A stretch of 38,640 nt of DNA from Paracoccaceae bacterium (GCA_022763485.1 JALEGX010000143.1:1-38640); one strand, 5' to 3'. Positions 25,809 through 35,421 are shown, numbered from the stretch's first letter. Translations and numbers: made by a program. The notes: generated by a model from the letters alone, not told the origin.

Positions 25809-26487
25809 ACGCTGTCTGATTTCCAATGGAGAGTTCGACCTGTCTGCGGACCTTGAGATCGAGCAGGGACAGCGCATTGCGGTGATCGGCCCCTCCGGTG
25901 CCGGTAAGACCACGCTGATCGAGGCCATCGCCGGGTTCCGACCCTTGGCGCAGGGACGCCTGTTCTGGCAGGCCGAGGATCTGTCAGAGAAGCCTCCCGG
26001 ACGGCGACCGGTCGCAATGCTGTTTCAGGACGGCAACCTGTTTCCGCATCTCACGGTCGCGCAGAATGTGGGTCTGGGGCTGCGGCCCGATCTCAGGTTG
26101 GACAAGGCGCAGCAGGAAAACGTGATGCGGGCCCTGTCGCGCGTTGGTCTGGATGGGTTGGAGGCGCGCAAACCCGCCGCCTTGTCGGGCGGACAGCAAA
26201 GCCGCGTCGCCCTGGCGCGGGTATTGGTGCAGGGGCGGGCCATGTTGCTTTTGGATGAACCCTTTGCGGCGCTGGGGCCTGCGCTGAAGGCAGAGATGCT
26301 GGATCTGGTGGCTGAACTGGCGGACGAAACCGGCGCGACCCTGCTGATGGTCAGCCATGATCCCGACGACGCCCGCCGCATCGCGGGGCAGGTGGTGCTG
26401 GTTGCGGAGGGCAAGGCGCATCCGCCTGTCACGACGGCGGAATTGCTGGACAACCCGCCGCCGGTGTTGCGCGCCTATCTGGGATAG
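25795..26487 (+). CDS. thiQ: Thiamine ABC transporter ATP-binding protein
   Basis: The 230-residue ATPase has Walker A GPSGAGKTT at 32-40, a Q-loop LFQDGNLFPHL, the signature LSGGQQ at 130-135, Walker B MLLLDEPF at 150-157 and the H-loop SHD. A GTG-initiated extension starts at 25780, but GGAGGAC before the ATG at 25795 favours that start. It powers ThiBP. Its end converges on the lumazine synthase gene 24 bases later. Confidence 0.94.
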   Translation: MLKLERCLISNGEFDLSADLEIEQGQRIAVIGPSGAGKTTLIEAIAGFRPLAQGRLFWQAEDLSEKPPGRRPVAMLFQDGNLFPHLTVAQNVGLGLRPDLRLDKAQQENVMRALSRVGLDGLEARKPAALSGGQQSRVALARVLVQGRAMLLLDEPFAALGPALKAEMLDLVAELADETGATLLMVSHDPDDARRIAGQVVLVAEGKAHPPVTTAELLDNPPPVLRAYLG

Positions 26488-26511
26488 TCAGGCGCGCATT
26501 GGTTGGTGGGA

Positions 26512-26946
26512 TCAGGCGGCGAGCGCCGCGCGGGTTTTGCCGATCATCAGCGCCGCATTGGCCGCCTCGCGACCCTTCTCAACAAAATGGGCTCGGTAGA
26601 TCGCGTTGTGATGATCCGTTTCCTGATACTGATGCGGCGTCAGGGACACCGACAGCACCGGCACCCCGGTGTCCATCCCGGCGCGCATCAGCCCGTCCAC
26701 CACGGCCTGGGCCACGAAATCATGCCGGTAGATGCCGCCATCCACGACAAATGCGGCGCAGGCCACGGCCGCATATTGGCCGGTTGCAGCCAGATCGCGC
26801 GCAAGCAGCGGCATTTCAAAAGCGCCGGGAACATCAAAGACGTCAACCTGTTCCGCGGGGATGAGCTCGCAGAACCCCTCCAATGCGCGGTCAACGATAT
26901 CGGCATGCCATTGCGCCTTGATGAAGGCATAGCGGGTGTGTGTCAT
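26512..26946 (-). CDS. ribH: 6,7-Dimethyl-8-ribityllumazine synthase, RibH2-type
   Basis: This 144-residue protein makes the riboflavin precursor lumazine from an aminopyrimidine and dihydroxybutanone phosphate. The signatures AFEMPLLARDL, FVVDGGIYRHDFVAQAVVDGLM (the catalytic His in the second) and SVSLTPHQYQ are visible. The YRHDF segment and the decamer-like ending resemble the RibH2 group known from Brucella and other alphaproteobacteria. AAAGGAG precedes the ATG at 26946. It has its own FMN riboswitch, and no other rib genes are near. Confidence 0.88.
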   Translation of the reverse strand: MTHTRYAFIKAQWHADIVDRALEGFCELIPAEQVDVFDVPGAFEMPLLARDLAATGQYAAVACAAFVVDGGIYRHDFVAQAVVDGLMRAGMDTGVPVLSVSLTPHQYQETDHHNAIYRAHFVEKGREAANAALMIGKTRAALAA

Positions 26947-27030
26947 GGTGATCTCCTTTCGCAACAGACACGTCACCCAAGGCGATCACGAACGAACAGG
27001 GGGATCGCCATGGCGGCGCCCTCTTCGCAC

Positions 27031-27176
27031 GTTCTCTTTCATCCGGACTGTAACCGTCGGCTCTGGCCTCTCACCAGATCTGCTGACACCTCCGAAACCT
27101 GCGAAGGCCGCTCGCGGGCTCGCAGCGTCGACGCGCTGCATACCGCCGGTGGGGAATTTCACCCCGCCCTGAGAAC
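27031..27176 (-). promoter_or_regulatory. FMN riboswitch (RFN element) of ribH2
   Basis: Read on the minus strand from 27176, the element begins at GAGAAC's complement GTTCTC and ends with GAGAAC, forming P1. Within it lie the RFN blocks TCAGGGCGGGGTGAAATTCC, AGCCCGCGAGCG, GTCAGCAGATCTGGTGAG and GACGGTTACAGTCCGGATG. It sits about 85 bases before the ribH2 start codon. FMN binding would reduce expression of the gene. Confidence 0.96.
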
Positions 27177-27183
27177 AGGGCAG

Positions 27184-27212
27184 ACATTGCCCGCCTCTGA
27201 GCAGGTTTTCAA
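27184..27212 (-). promoter_or_regulatory. Candidate promoter of the FMN-riboswitch transcript
   Basis: On the minus strand TTGAAA (complement of 27207-27212) is followed, 17 bases on, by CAATGT (complement of 27184-27189). The start would be a few bases before the riboswitch P1 stem. The -10 box is weak. Confidence 0.3.
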
Positions 27213-27333
27213 GTGGAGATCGGCGACCTGACATTGATCAAGGAAACCGGCCCTCGTCTGCGCCATTTCTCTGTCTTGGGTCTTCTCAAACCGGTTCAGA
27301 CCCCTAACTTGGACGCATCAGGAGGAGGATTGC

Positions 27334-27927
27334 ATGAAACTGTATTTCGCAAGCGCATCGCCTTTCGTGCGCAAGGTCATGGTGTTGTTGCACGAAACCG
27401 GGCAGATCGAGGATGTGGAAATCGTGGACGTGGCCACATCGCCCGTTTCCCCTGCATCAGAGGTGAGCGCCTCGAACCCGCTGTCCAAGATCCCGGCGCT
27501 GGAACGCGCGGATGGCCCTACGTTGTATGACAGTCGCGTGATCTGTGCCTATCTGGACGACCGTGCCGGGGGCAAACTTTACGCCGGAGGATGGGACACC
27601 CGGATCCTGGAAGCCACCGCAGACGGAATCATGGATGCGGCGGTCCTGCTCTCTTACGAAAAACGCCTGCGCCCCGAAGACAAACGCTGGCCTGAATGGA
27701 TCGACGGGCAGCTTGGCAAGGTGCTGGGCGGATGTGCGGCGCTGAATGCCCGCTGGATGCCGAATCTGAAAGGTCCTTTGAATATCGGTCAGATCGGCGT
27801 TGCCTGTGCTTTGGGCTATGTGGATTTCCGCCATCCGGATTCGGGCTGGCGCACCGGAAATGAGGCGCTGGCGGATTGGTACGCAGCCTTCGAATCGCGC
27901 CCCAGCATGGAGGCGACGCGCCCCTAG
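27334..27927 (+). CDS. Glutathione S-transferase family protein
   Basis: The 197-residue product has a thioredoxin-like N-terminal domain beginning MKLYFASASPFVRKVMVLLHE, with the likely catalytic Ser/Pro pair near 7-10. NPLSKIPAL at about 48-56 holds the cis-Pro that binds glutathione, and the SRVICAYLD stretch follows. The C-terminal helical domain begins near 85. AGGAGG lies before the ATG. It stands alone on the plus strand, 218 bases before petA; the substrate is unknown. Confidence 0.9.
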   Translation: MKLYFASASPFVRKVMVLLHETGQIEDVEIVDVATSPVSPASEVSASNPLSKIPALERADGPTLYDSRVICAYLDDRAGGKLYAGGWDTRILEATADGIMDAAVLLSYEKRLRPEDKRWPEWIDGQLGKVLGGCAALNARWMPNLKGPLNIGQIGVACALGYVDFRHPDSGWRTGNEALADWYAAFESRPSMEATRP

Positions 27928-28145
27928 ACACGGCTATTCTCCCACAAGATCTCCAATTCCATACGCCCTGACAGGGGCAAGTGTGTCCGGTTCGTGACAC
28001 AAAGCGCCATGTGCGACTTCATGCGCAGTCATGAACGCTGGACGAACGGGCTTTGCCCCGCTAGATACCCGCGTTGAGTCACTGCAAAATTTGCGGTGCA
28101 TGCGCATGTTTGCCCTAAACGGGCGCTGGAATTGGAGAAAACCTC

Positions 28146-28706
28146 GTGTCCCACGCAGAAGACCACGAAGGAACCCGGAGAGATTTCCTCTACTACGCCA
28201 CTGCCGGCGCCGGGGCAGTGACCGCGGGTGCCGCTGTTTGGCCCCTGGTCAACCAGATGAACCCCTCGGCCGACGTCAAAGCGCTGTCCTCGATCCTGGT
28301 GGACATCAGCGGTGTAGAAGTAGGCACGCAGATCAGCGTGATGTTCCTGGGCAAGCCGGTGTTCATTCGCCGTCGTACCCAGGAAGAGATCGACGAAGCC
28401 CGTACAGTTGAACTATCCGAGCTGATCGACCCCCTGTCGGAAAACCCCAACAAGCCCGGAACCGACGCGGCTGACCAGAACCGCACCCTGGATGACGCCG
28501 GTGAATGGCTGGTCATGATGGGTGTGTGTACCCACCTGGGCTGTGTGCCTCTGGGTGACGGTGCCGGCGAATACAATGGTTGGTTCTGCCCCTGCCACGG
28601 CTCGCACTACGACACCTCCGGCCGTATCCGCAAAGGCCCCGCACCGCAGAACCTGCACGTGCCGGTTGCCGAATTCGTCGACGCAAACACGATCAAACTG
28701 GGATAA
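28146..28706 (+). CDS. petA: Ubiquinol-cytochrome c reductase Rieske iron-sulfur subunit
   Basis: PetA carries the [2Fe-2S] cluster that takes electrons from ubiquinol. In this 186-residue protein Cys128 and His130 (CTHLGC) and Cys148 and His151 (CPCHG) are the cluster ligands, with Cys133 and Cys150 forming the stabilising disulfide. The N-terminal [15 protein letters not shown] segment is a twin-arginine-type anchor. The start is GTG at 28146, with TTGGAG upstream. It begins petABC. Confidence 0.96.
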   Translation: MSHAEDHEGTRRDFLYYATAGAGAVTAGAAVWPLVNQMNPSADVKALSSILVDISGVEVGTQISVMFLGKPVFIRRRTQEEIDEARTVELSELIDPLSENPNKPGTDAADQNRTLDDAGEWLVMMGVCTHLGCVPLGDGAGEYNGWFCPCHGSHYDTSGRIRKGPAPQNLHVPVAEFVDANTIKLG

Positions 28707-28718
28707 GGAAGCGCGCTC

Positions 28719-30053
28719 ATGTCCGGAATTCCGCACGATCATTACGAACCAAAGACGGGCGCAGAGAAGTGGCTGCACAGCCGCCTGCCCATCGTTGGTC
28801 TGATCTATGACACTATCATGATCCCCACCCCCAAGAACCTGAACTGGTGGTGGATCTGGGGCATCGTTCTGGCGTTCTGCCTGGCCCTGCAAATCGTTAC
28901 CGGCATCGTGCTGGTGATGCACTACACGCCGCATGTTGACCTGGCCTTTGCCTCGGTTGAACACATCATGCGTAACGTGAATGGCGGTCACATGATCCGC
29001 TATCTGCACATGAACGGCGCATCGCTGTTCTTCGTTGCGGTCTACATCCACATCTTCCGCGGCCTGTTCTACGGTTCCTATAAGGCACCCCGCGAAATCA
29101 CGTGGATTGTCGGTATGCTCATCTACCTGATGATGATGGGTACCGCGTTCATGGGCTACGTTCTGCCCTGGGGTCAGATGTCCTTCTGGGGTGCGACCGT
29201 TATCACCGGCCTGTTTGGCGCGATCCCGTTCATCGGCGAACCGATCCAGACCTGGCTGCTGGGCGGACCCGCGGTGGACAACGCCACGCTGAACCGCTTC
29301 TTCTCGCTGCACTATCTGCTGCCCTTCGTGATCGCCGCGCTGGTCATCGTCCACATCTGGGCGTTCCACACCACCGGCAACAACAACCCGACGGGTGTTG
29401 ATGTCCGCAAGGGTTCGAAAGCCGAGGCCGAGAAAGACACCCTGCCGTTCTGGCCCTACTTCGTGATCAAGGACTTCTTTGCACTGGCCGTCGTGCTGGT
29501 GGTGTTCTGGGCCGTTGTCGGCTTCATGCCCAACTACCTGGGTCACCCCGACAACTACATCGAAGCCAACCCGCTGGTTACGCCCGCACACATCGTTCCG
29601 GAATGGTACTTCCTGCCGTTCTACGCGATCCTGCGTGCCTTCACCTCGGAAGTGTGGATCGTGCAGTTCGCCAGCTTCATCACCGGTGGCATCATTGATG
29701 CGAAATTCTTCGGTGTTCTGGCGATGTTCGGCGCAATCGCAGTGATGGCTCTGGCCCCGTGGCTGGACACCTCGCGGATCCGTTCGGGCGCCTACCGTCC
29801 GATGTTCAAATGGTGGTTCGCGCTGCTGGTCATCGACTTCTTCGCCCTGATGTGGCTGGGTGCAATGCCGGCGGAAGAGCCCTATGCGTCCTTCTCGCTG
29901 ATCGCGTCGGCCTACTGGTTCGCCTACTTCCTGGTGATCCTGCCGCTGTTGGGTGTGATCGAGAAGCCGGATCAACTGCCTGCAACCATCGAAGACGACT
30001 TCAACGCCCACTACGGCAAGAAGTCGGATGCTGAAGCCACTCCTGCCGAGTAA
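28719..30053 (+). CDS. petB: Cytochrome b of the bc1 complex
   Basis: The 444-residue membrane protein holds the two b hemes. The His pairs lie in the second and fourth helices ([14 protein letters not shown] and [20 protein letters not shown]), and PEWY, the quinol-oxidation-site motif, is present at [13 protein letters not shown]. Length fits the proteobacterial single-chain form. AAGGA precedes the ATG. It follows petA by 12 bases and precedes petC by 21. Confidence 0.97.
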   Translation: MSGIPHDHYEPKTGAEKWLHSRLPIVGLIYDTIMIPTPKNLNWWWIWGIVLAFCLALQIVTGIVLVMHYTPHVDLAFASVEHIMRNVNGGHMIRYLHMNGASLFFVAVYIHIFRGLFYGSYKAPREITWIVGMLIYLMMMGTAFMGYVLPWGQMSFWGATVITGLFGAIPFIGEPIQTWLLGGPAVDNATLNRFFSLHYLLPFVIAALVIVHIWAFHTTGNNNPTGVDVRKGSKAEAEKDTLPFWPYFVIKDFFALAVVLVVFWAVVGFMPNYLGHPDNYIEANPLVTPAHIVPEWYFLPFYAILRAFTSEVWIVQFASFITGGIIDAKFFGVLAMFGAIAVMALAPWLDTSRIRSGAYRPMFKWWFALLVIDFFALMWLGAMPAEEPYASFSLIASAYWFAYFLVILPLLGVIEKPDQLPATIEDDFNAHYGKKSDAEATPAE

Positions 30054-30074
30054 GCTAAGAAGGAACCCGAACTC

Positions 30075-30869
30075 ATGTTCAAGAAACTTGCAATCGGTGC
30101 TGCCTTTGCCTTGGCTCTTGCCCCTGTCGCGTCTCATGCGGCAGGTGGCGGCGACCAGCATATCGAGGACTTCGCGTTCTCGTTCGAAGGTCCCTTCGGC
30201 ACCTACGACCAGAACCAGCTGCAGCGCGGTCTGCAGATCTACACCGAGGTCTGCGCGGCCTGCCACGGCCTGAAGCTGGTTCCCCTGCGGACCCTGGCTG
30301 ATGAAGGTGGCCCGCACATGCCGGAAGATCAGGTTCGCGCCTACGCGGCCGAAAACTTCTCGGTCTATGACCCCGAGCTGGACGAAGATCGTCCTGCCAA
30401 GCCGGTTGACCACTTCCCGGAAAACACCGCAGCCGGTGCGCCGGACCTGTCGCTGATGGCGAAAGCCCGCGCAGGCTTCCACGGCCCGGCCGGTCTGGGT
30501 ATCAACCAGCTGGTCAAAGGCATGGGTGGCGCTGAATACATCGCCTCGCTGATGGTGGGTTACACCGGCGAGGAGAAGGAAGAAGCAGGCACCATCTTCT
30601 ACGAAAACACCGCCTTCCCGGGTGGCTGGATTTCGATGGCTCCGCCGCTGGCTGACGAGCAGGTCGAATTCATCGACGGGCACGCAAACGATCTGCATCA
30701 CCTGGCCGAAGACGTCTCGGCCTTCCTGATGTGGACCGCTGAGCCTAAGATGATGGCCCGCAAGCAGGCCGGTTTTGTCGGCGTGCTGTTCCTGGCGATC
30801 CTGTCGGTCATGCTGTACCTGACCAACAAGCGCATCTGGGCACCGGTCAAAGGCAAGAAGAGCGTCTGA
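30075..30869 (+). CDS. petC: Cytochrome c1
   Basis: The 264-residue product has a Sec signal peptide (hydrophobic to about 20, cleavage after HAA near 23) and one c-type heme site, CAACH, at 60-64. The later MAPPL segment supplies the axial Met, and a C-terminal helix (about 235-255, [14 protein letters not shown]) anchors it. AAGGA lies before the ATG. It is last in petABC and ends in a strong terminator. Confidence 0.97.
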   Translation: MFKKLAIGAAFALALAPVASHAAGGGDQHIEDFAFSFEGPFGTYDQNQLQRGLQIYTEVCAACHGLKLVPLRTLADEGGPHMPEDQVRAYAAENFSVYDPELDEDRPAKPVDHFPENTAAGAPDLSLMAKARAGFHGPAGLGINQLVKGMGGAEYIASLMVGYTGEEKEEAGTIFYENTAFPGGWISMAPPLADEQVEFIDGHANDLHHLAEDVSAFLMWTAEPKMMARKQAGFVGVLFLAILSVMLYLTNKRIWAPVKGKKSV

Positions 30870-30892
30870 TAGACCGCCCTTTTGACGAAATG

Positions 30893-30929
30893 AAAGACCC
30901 CTGTGTGGTGACACACAGGGGTCTTTTTT
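30893..30929. terminator. Rho-independent terminator after petABC
   Basis: AAAGACCCCTGTGT (30893-30906) pairs with ACACAGGGGTCTTT (30913-30926), and a run of T follows. The stem is 14 bp with a six-base loop. It ends the petABC transcript and may also serve the convergent gene that follows. Confidence 0.92.
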
Positions 30930-30957
30930 GCTTTCGCTTTGTAGCGGTTGGGAGCGA

Positions 30958-31410
30958 TCAGCCGCGGGCAGGGGACATCACCAGATGCGGTTGCCCGTCC
31001 GATGTCTTGCGCAGCGACCGGCCATCCGGCCCGACCTCTCCGGTCACCCGCTGACGCAGCGAGGAAAAGCTTTCGAACTTCACCACATCGACAGGCGTAT
31101 CAAAGCGGATGGTGACACGCGTCATCGGTTTCTGCGCCTGCTGCACGCCGATCAGCTGCCCGGTGAAGGGTTGTCCTAGGTATTCCCCCTGCACCCGGTC
31201 CCCAACCGAGAACGACAGGCTGTTGGAGCGTTGAGACAGGCCAGCGTGCATGGTGTTCCAGTCACGATAGCCGTGCATCCTGGCCACCTGCTCAAGCGAT
31301 TGGCTGTGGGTCATCGGCGTCCCGTTCGACGTCATGTCGGAACGCAAGAGTTTCGCCATGTTCTTGGCGGAGGCGACGGTCATGTCCGAACGTCGGTTAT
31401 GAGTATCCAT
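30958..31410 (-). CDS. Small protein with glyoxalase-related domain
   Basis: The 150-residue product has an N-terminal segment, about 15-58, with AKNMAKLLRSDM, then THSQSLEQVARMHGYRDWNTMHA. This pattern is typical of the small glyoxalase-superfamily-related domain found in many alphaproteobacteria, which lacks a proven reaction. The C-terminal half has a beta-rich segment with SVGDRVQGEYLGQPFTGQLIG. AAGGAC lies before the ATG at 31410; a longer frame to 31551 is less likely. Nothing else in the 239 bases before mtaB looks coding. Confidence 0.7.
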   Translation of the reverse strand: MDTHNRRSDMTVASAKNMAKLLRSDMTSNGTPMTHSQSLEQVARMHGYRDWNTMHAGLSQRSNSLSFSVGDRVQGEYLGQPFTGQLIGVQQAQKPMTRVTIRFDTPVDVVKFESFSSLRQRVTGEVGPDGRSLRKTSDGQPHLVMSPARG

Positions 31411-31649
31411 GATATGAGTCCTTTTCCGACCGGCCATATCGCGATGGATGGAGCCCGCATTGCCATCCGGATCAGACCGGAAAGAACAAGGATCTTGTCG
31501 ACCTCCGAATTTCACCATGGCAAACGCCTGCGAGCGGCGGGTATTCGGCAACCCTCAGGCAGCGCATATGGGGACTGCCGGCCCAAAGTCAATGCCTGGG
31601 CCGGGGGGCTTGTTTTCCGAAAGGCCGATGTGGCTCAAATGCCGACGGG

Positions 31650-32906
31650 TTAGGCCGTCAGCTGATGGCCATGCACACCCGAAATCCGGGCCGTCACGAT
31701 CTGGCCTTCGGTCTGCGCTGTGGCAAAGGTGACTTCGGTGAACTGCTCGGTGCGGCCCATATGGGGGTTTTCCATCAGGATGCGATGGGTTTGCCCCTGC
31801 TGTTGCAGCAGGTGCTGTTGAACGCGTGCGTCACCGGCATGGCGCAGACGGGCGGCGCGGTCCTTGATGGTTTTGCCGTCAACCTGCTTGGGGATCTTGG
31901 CGGCCGGGGTGCCGTCGCGCTTGGAATAGGGGAACACGTGCAACCACGTCAGGTTGCAATCCTCCACCAGCTTCAGCGAGTTTTCGAAATGCGCGTCGGT
32001 TTCGGTGGGGAAGCCCGCGATGATATCGGCCCCAAAGGTCATGTCGGGCCGCAGCTTCAGCGCCTCTTCGGTGAAGCGAATCGCGTCTTCGCGCAGGTGC
32101 CGGCGGGCCATGCGTTTCAGAATCAGGTTGTCGCCATGCTGCAGCGACAGATGCAGATGGGGCATCAGCCGCGGTTCCGTCGCGATGGCCTGCATCAGGT
32201 TCTCATCCACCTCGATCGAATCGATTGAGCTGATCCGCAGGCGCGGCAGGTCGGGCACAAGCTTCAGGATCCGCATCACCAGATCGCCAAGCTGCGGCTG
32301 CGCGGGCAGGTCCGCGCCCCAGGAGGTCAGGTCCACACCGGTCAGCACGACCTCGTTGAAGCCCTTGTCCACCAGTCGCTTGATCTGATCGACCACCACG
32401 CCTGCGGGAACCGAACGGGAATTGCCGCGGCCGTAGGGAATGATGCAGAAGGTGCAGCGGTGATCACATCCGTTCTGAACCTGCACATAGGCGCGTGACC
32501 GGGTGCCGAAGCCGTCAATCAGATGGCCTGCGGTTTCGGTCACCGACATGATGTCGTCCACCTGAACGCTTTCGGTGTCCCCGATGAAATCCGCGGCCAT
32601 CCCCTTCCAGGTGTCGGGCTGCATCTTCTCGGTATTGCCAATCACCGCGTCCACCTCCTCCATGCTGGAGAATGTTTCCGGCTCGGTCTGGGCGGCGCAT
32701 CCGGTGACGATCAGCCGGGCGTCGGGGTTTTCACGCCGCAGCTTGCGAATCTCCTGCCGCGCCTTGCGTACAGCTTCGGCGGTTACGGCGCAGGTGTTGA
32801 CGATCACCGCATTGGACAGGCCTGCCTGCTCCGAAAGCTCTTTCATCGCTTCGGTTTCATAGGCGTTCAGCCGACATCCGAGTGTGGTGAATTTGGGCGC
32901 GGTCAT
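31650..32906 (-). CDS. mtaB: tRNA (t6A37) methylthiotransferase MtaB
   Basis: MtaB adds a methylthio group to t6A37 of tRNAs. The 418-residue radical SAM enzyme has the N-terminal cluster cysteines Cys11, Cys39 and Cys70, and the radical SAM motif C147-x3-C151-x2-C154 in [16 protein letters not shown]. The C-terminal TRAM-like region is present (TEQFTEVTF). It overlaps the dapF stop by four bases (ATGA) and is second in a minus-strand operon. The spacing indicates translational coupling. Confidence 0.94.
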   Translation of the reverse strand: MTAPKFTTLGCRLNAYETEAMKELSEQAGLSNAVIVNTCAVTAEAVRKARQEIRKLRRENPDARLIVTGCAAQTEPETFSSMEEVDAVIGNTEKMQPDTWKGMAADFIGDTESVQVDDIMSVTETAGHLIDGFGTRSRAYVQVQNGCDHRCTFCIIPYGRGNSRSVPAGVVVDQIKRLVDKGFNEVVLTGVDLTSWGADLPAQPQLGDLVMRILKLVPDLPRLRISSIDSIEVDENLMQAIATEPRLMPHLHLSLQHGDNLILKRMARRHLREDAIRFTEEALKLRPDMTFGADIIAGFPTETDAHFENSLKLVEDCNLTWLHVFPYSKRDGTPAAKIPKQVDGKTIKDRAARLRHAGDARVQQHLLQQQGQTHRILMENPHMGRTEQFTEVTFATAQTEGQIVTARISGVHGHQLTA

Positions 32907-33736
32907 ACCAGCGAATCCAGGAAGCTGCGGGTAAAGGTCCCACTGAAGACATGCATGGTGGGGCCGGTCATCCAGACGCCATCATCGGCCCAGTTGATCC
33001 ACAGCGTGCCGCCGTCCAGATCGATTCGGACCTGGTCGCCGGTCAGGCCGCGCCGGGCGGCGGCCACAGCGGTGGCACAGGATGAGGAACCGGAGGCCAT
33101 GGTCACCCCAACACCACGTTCCCAGACACGCATACGAATATGGTCGGGACCGATCAGGCTGGCCACCTGAACATTGGTGCGCTCTGGGTAGAGCGGGTGA
33201 TGTTCATAGCGAGCGCCGAAATCCTCCAGCGACACGCGCTCGGCGTCATCGACAAAGAAGGTGCAATGCGGGTTGCCCATGCCGGTTGCCGTTGGGCCAC
33301 CTTCGATGGGCAGCTCCAGGGTATCCATTTCTTCGGCCAGCGGAATCTCATGCCACAGAAGCTGTGGTTGTCCCATGTTGACGGAGGTCAGGCCATCGCC
33401 AGCGTCCTTGGCAAACAGATCCCCGCGATCAGTGGTCAAATGCAGCTCCGTCCGGCCTGATTCGTCCATCAGGTGGCGCGCAATGCAGCGGGTTGCGTTG
33501 CCACAGGCACCAGAGGTGGATCCATCCGAGTTGTAGAAGGTCAGATGGGCATCACCCGTGCCTGTGCCGATCACCGCAAGCTGATCGAATCCCACGCCCA
33601 ATTGCCGGTGAGCGATACCGCGGGCCAGGGCCGCCGAAATCGCGACCGATTCCTGGCGTGCATCCACAACGACAAAGTCATTGCCCAGCCCATGCATCTT
33701 CATGAAGGGCAAACCGGTATCATTCTCAGTGTTCAT
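32903..33736 (-). CDS. dapF: Diaminopimelate epimerase with altered active site
   Basis: DapF interconverts LL- and meso-diaminopimelate for lysine and peptidoglycan synthesis. In the 277-residue protein the first catalytic cysteine is kept: Cys78 in ACGNATRC. The second site differs: where other species read GETxACGxG, this has [11 protein letters not shown], so the usual cysteine is Ser215, the usual Glu is Val211, and a Cys lies five residues later at 220. The Met at 33736 is preferred: TATATC is six bases upstream and there is no ribosome site, suggesting a leaderless start. It is first in dapF-mtaB. Confidence 0.88.
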   Translation of the reverse strand: MNTENDTGLPFMKMHGLGNDFVVVDARQESVAISAALARGIAHRQLGVGFDQLAVIGTGTGDAHLTFYNSDGSTSGACGNATRCIARHLMDESGRTELHLTTDRGDLFAKDAGDGLTSVNMGQPQLLWHEIPLAEEMDTLELPIEGGPTATGMGNPHCTFFVDDAERVSLEDFGARYEHHPLYPERTNVQVASLIGPDHIRMRVWERGVGVTMASGSSSCATAVAAARRGLTGDQVRIDLDGGTLWINWADDGVWMTGPTMHVFSGTFTRSFLDSLV

Positions 33737-33801
33737 TTGGGCGATATAGCCTTGCTCCTGAGGTGAATCCAGAGCCAAGCCAAGAAAGTTGAAATTAGGG
33801 G

Positions 33802-33830
33802 TTGACCATATGCGCGGCTCCCCCTAGATA
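33802..33830 (+). promoter_or_regulatory. Probable promoter of the tRNA-Lys gene
   Basis: TTGACC (33802-33807) and TAGATA (33825-33830) are 17 bases apart, a strong sigma70 layout. It points towards the tRNA gene about 125 bases on. The region between has no open gene. Confidence 0.55.
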
Positions 33831-33954
33831 AGCCGCCTATCGGGACGGCAAGATCAACCAGATCAAACGGTCCTGACGCAGAATAAGCTCTTGATTATCC
33901 AAGATCATTTGCTTAAGACGCACCAAGGAAGCGCATGTCGCTTCAGACAAGAGT

Positions 33955-34031
33955 GGGCCGTTAGCTCAGTTGGTAGAGCAACTGACTTTTAATCAGTGGG
34001 TCGCAGGTTCGAATCCTGCACGGCTCACCAC
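33955..34031 (+). tRNA. tRNA-Lys (anticodon UUU), with encoded CCA
   Basis: The cloverleaf is complete. The acceptor GGGCCGT pairs with ACGGCTC (one G-U), the D stem GCTC pairs with GAGC, the anticodon stem ACTGA pairs with TCAGT around CTTTTAA, and GCAGG pairs with CCTGC around TTCGAAT. The anticodon TTT decodes lysine. CCA is encoded at the 3' end. An integrase gene begins 139 bases further on, so this tRNA is a probable integration site. Confidence 0.97.
34009..34031 (+). other. Presumed attL at the tRNA-Lys 3' end
   Basis: Tyrosine recombinases often integrate into the 3' part of a tRNA gene and leave the T arm and acceptor end intact. The integrase gene lies directly downstream in the same orientation. 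No second copy of this end was found in the window, so the other junction should lie beyond 38640. Confidence 0.35.
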
Positions 34032-34169
34032 TGACAAACCAGTCAAACACCGGAAGAATAAGAAGTTTCCTCAATAGTTTGAGGTGCTTCCCGAAACTGT
34101 GGTTGGGTTTGAGCGTGGTTAGAACATAACATGAACCTTGTAAAAACGATGCCGTTACAAGGACACGAT

Positions 34170-35399
34170 ATGCCACAGATCAAGTTCAAGGATTCGACAC
34201 TCAAAACGCTGTCGGCGGACAAGACCACATGGTTCACCGACCCCGACATCAAAGGGCTGCGCCTCTGCGTCACCAAGGGAGGCGCAAAAACTTGGTGGGT
34301 CAACAAGTGGGACCCGAAGGCCCAAAAGACTCGGGCTGTGAAGCTCGGACAGTGGGCAAACAAGGGTATGCACTGCGCATGGGCCAAGAAGCAGATGGGC
34401 GCGGCGCTCCTCGACATTCAGGAAGGCAATGTCCACACGAAGGACGAGCGTGAGGCCGATAAAGCGCGGCTTGGCATCCCAACATTCGCCGAGGCTCTGG
34501 ATCAGTACATTGAACACCGGACGAGCGAGCGGGCATCGGGCAAGGCTCCGATGGTCGAGAAGACAGCCCGAGACTACCGCAACTCGTTCAACCTGCATTT
34601 CAAGCGTTGGTCAGAAACCTGCGTCGATGAACTTCCGATCCTTGAGATCAACCAATACCTGAACACGTTGCAGTTCACGCGCCCTCATGGGGCCAGAGCA
34701 GCCGCGGTCGTTGCGGGTGCGGTCGTGCGGTTCATCAACCGCCTATGCGCCCTTGCATTGCCGATCCCGTCGCTGCTGGACAACACCACAATCAAAAGCC
34801 GTGTCGAGACCGGCAAGCTCGACATGTCTGTCCAGTGGTCTGATCGCTGGGCAGAAATCGATCAAGTCGGCAATGAGCACATCCGCCTGTGGTGGATGTT
34901 GACCTGGTACACCGGGTTTCGTCAGGAGACGTTTCGCACGCTGATTTGGGATCAAGTTGACCTTGAGGCGGGCACGGTCACATTCCGCCGAAGCAAGCAT
35001 ACATACGACCGCGAGATTGCGATTTCGGACGATGCGGTCAGGTTGTTTCAGCGCCTAGGCGAAATCCAGTATGACGACTGCGATTGGGTATTCCCATCGC
35101 GCCGCATTGTCGGTGAATGTCGTGGGCACCTCGGTCAGATGGATGCCTTGAACCTGACAAAGCCTGGAGACTTGCGCCATTTCTGGATGACGGTTGCGCG
35201 GGAAGTAGCCCCGCGTCACGTTCACAGGTGGCTCGCGCAGCAGACCATGACCGACAATGATCTGCGGATGCTCGGCCACTATGGCGAGCCGACTCATGAG
35301 GAACAGAAGGCAGCGGCAAATGCGATTGCGGCGGCGATCAGCAAACGGATTCAGGCAGCACCTTCTTCCGTTGTTGAATTGCGCCGAAACACCGCCTAA
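34170..35399 (+). CDS. Tyrosine recombinase / integrase-like protein
   Basis: The 409-residue protein has an arm-binding N-terminal region (to about 95), a core-binding region, and a catalytic domain from about 225. Arg251 in YTGFRQETF and Lys276 in RRSKH fit the first active-site residues, and GDLRHFW at 333-339 matches box II around Arg336, but its usual first His is Gly333. LGHY at 368-371 holds the later His, yet no Tyr lies at the usual ninth position after it. Activity is thus uncertain. AAGGA six bases before 34170 decides the start. It lies beside tRNA-Lys. Confidence 0.85.
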   Translation: MPQIKFKDSTLKTLSADKTTWFTDPDIKGLRLCVTKGGAKTWWVNKWDPKAQKTRAVKLGQWANKGMHCAWAKKQMGAALLDIQEGNVHTKDEREADKARLGIPTFAEALDQYIEHRTSERASGKAPMVEKTARDYRNSFNLHFKRWSETCVDELPILEINQYLNTLQFTRPHGARAAAVVAGAVVRFINRLCALALPIPSLLDNTTIKSRVETGKLDMSVQWSDRWAEIDQVGNEHIRLWWMLTWYTGFRQETFRTLIWDQVDLEAGTVTFRRSKHTYDREIAISDDAVRLFQRLGEIQYDDCDWVFPSRRIVGECRGHLGQMDALNLTKPGDLRHFWMTVAREVAPRHVHRWLAQQTMTDNDLRMLGHYGEPTHEEQKAAANAIAAAISKRIQAAPSSVVELRRNTA

Positions 35400-35421
35400 A
35401 TTGAAGCCACCAATACCTCCA

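Noticed and set aside
28074..28102. TTGAGT and TGCATG 17 bases apart as petA promoter
   Set aside because: Both boxes are weak and several other placements are equally good in this region.
28413..30914. Long minus-strand frame of 833 codons
   Set aside because: It is fully opposite petA, petB and petC, which have heme, Rieske and PEWY motifs. It is a by-product of their codon bias.
34060..34100. Nested hairpins (CCTCAA/TTGAGG within AGTTTC/GAAACT) just after tRNA-Lys
   Set aside because: They may be a tRNA terminator or recombinase arm sites, but short stems are common and nothing more supports either reading.
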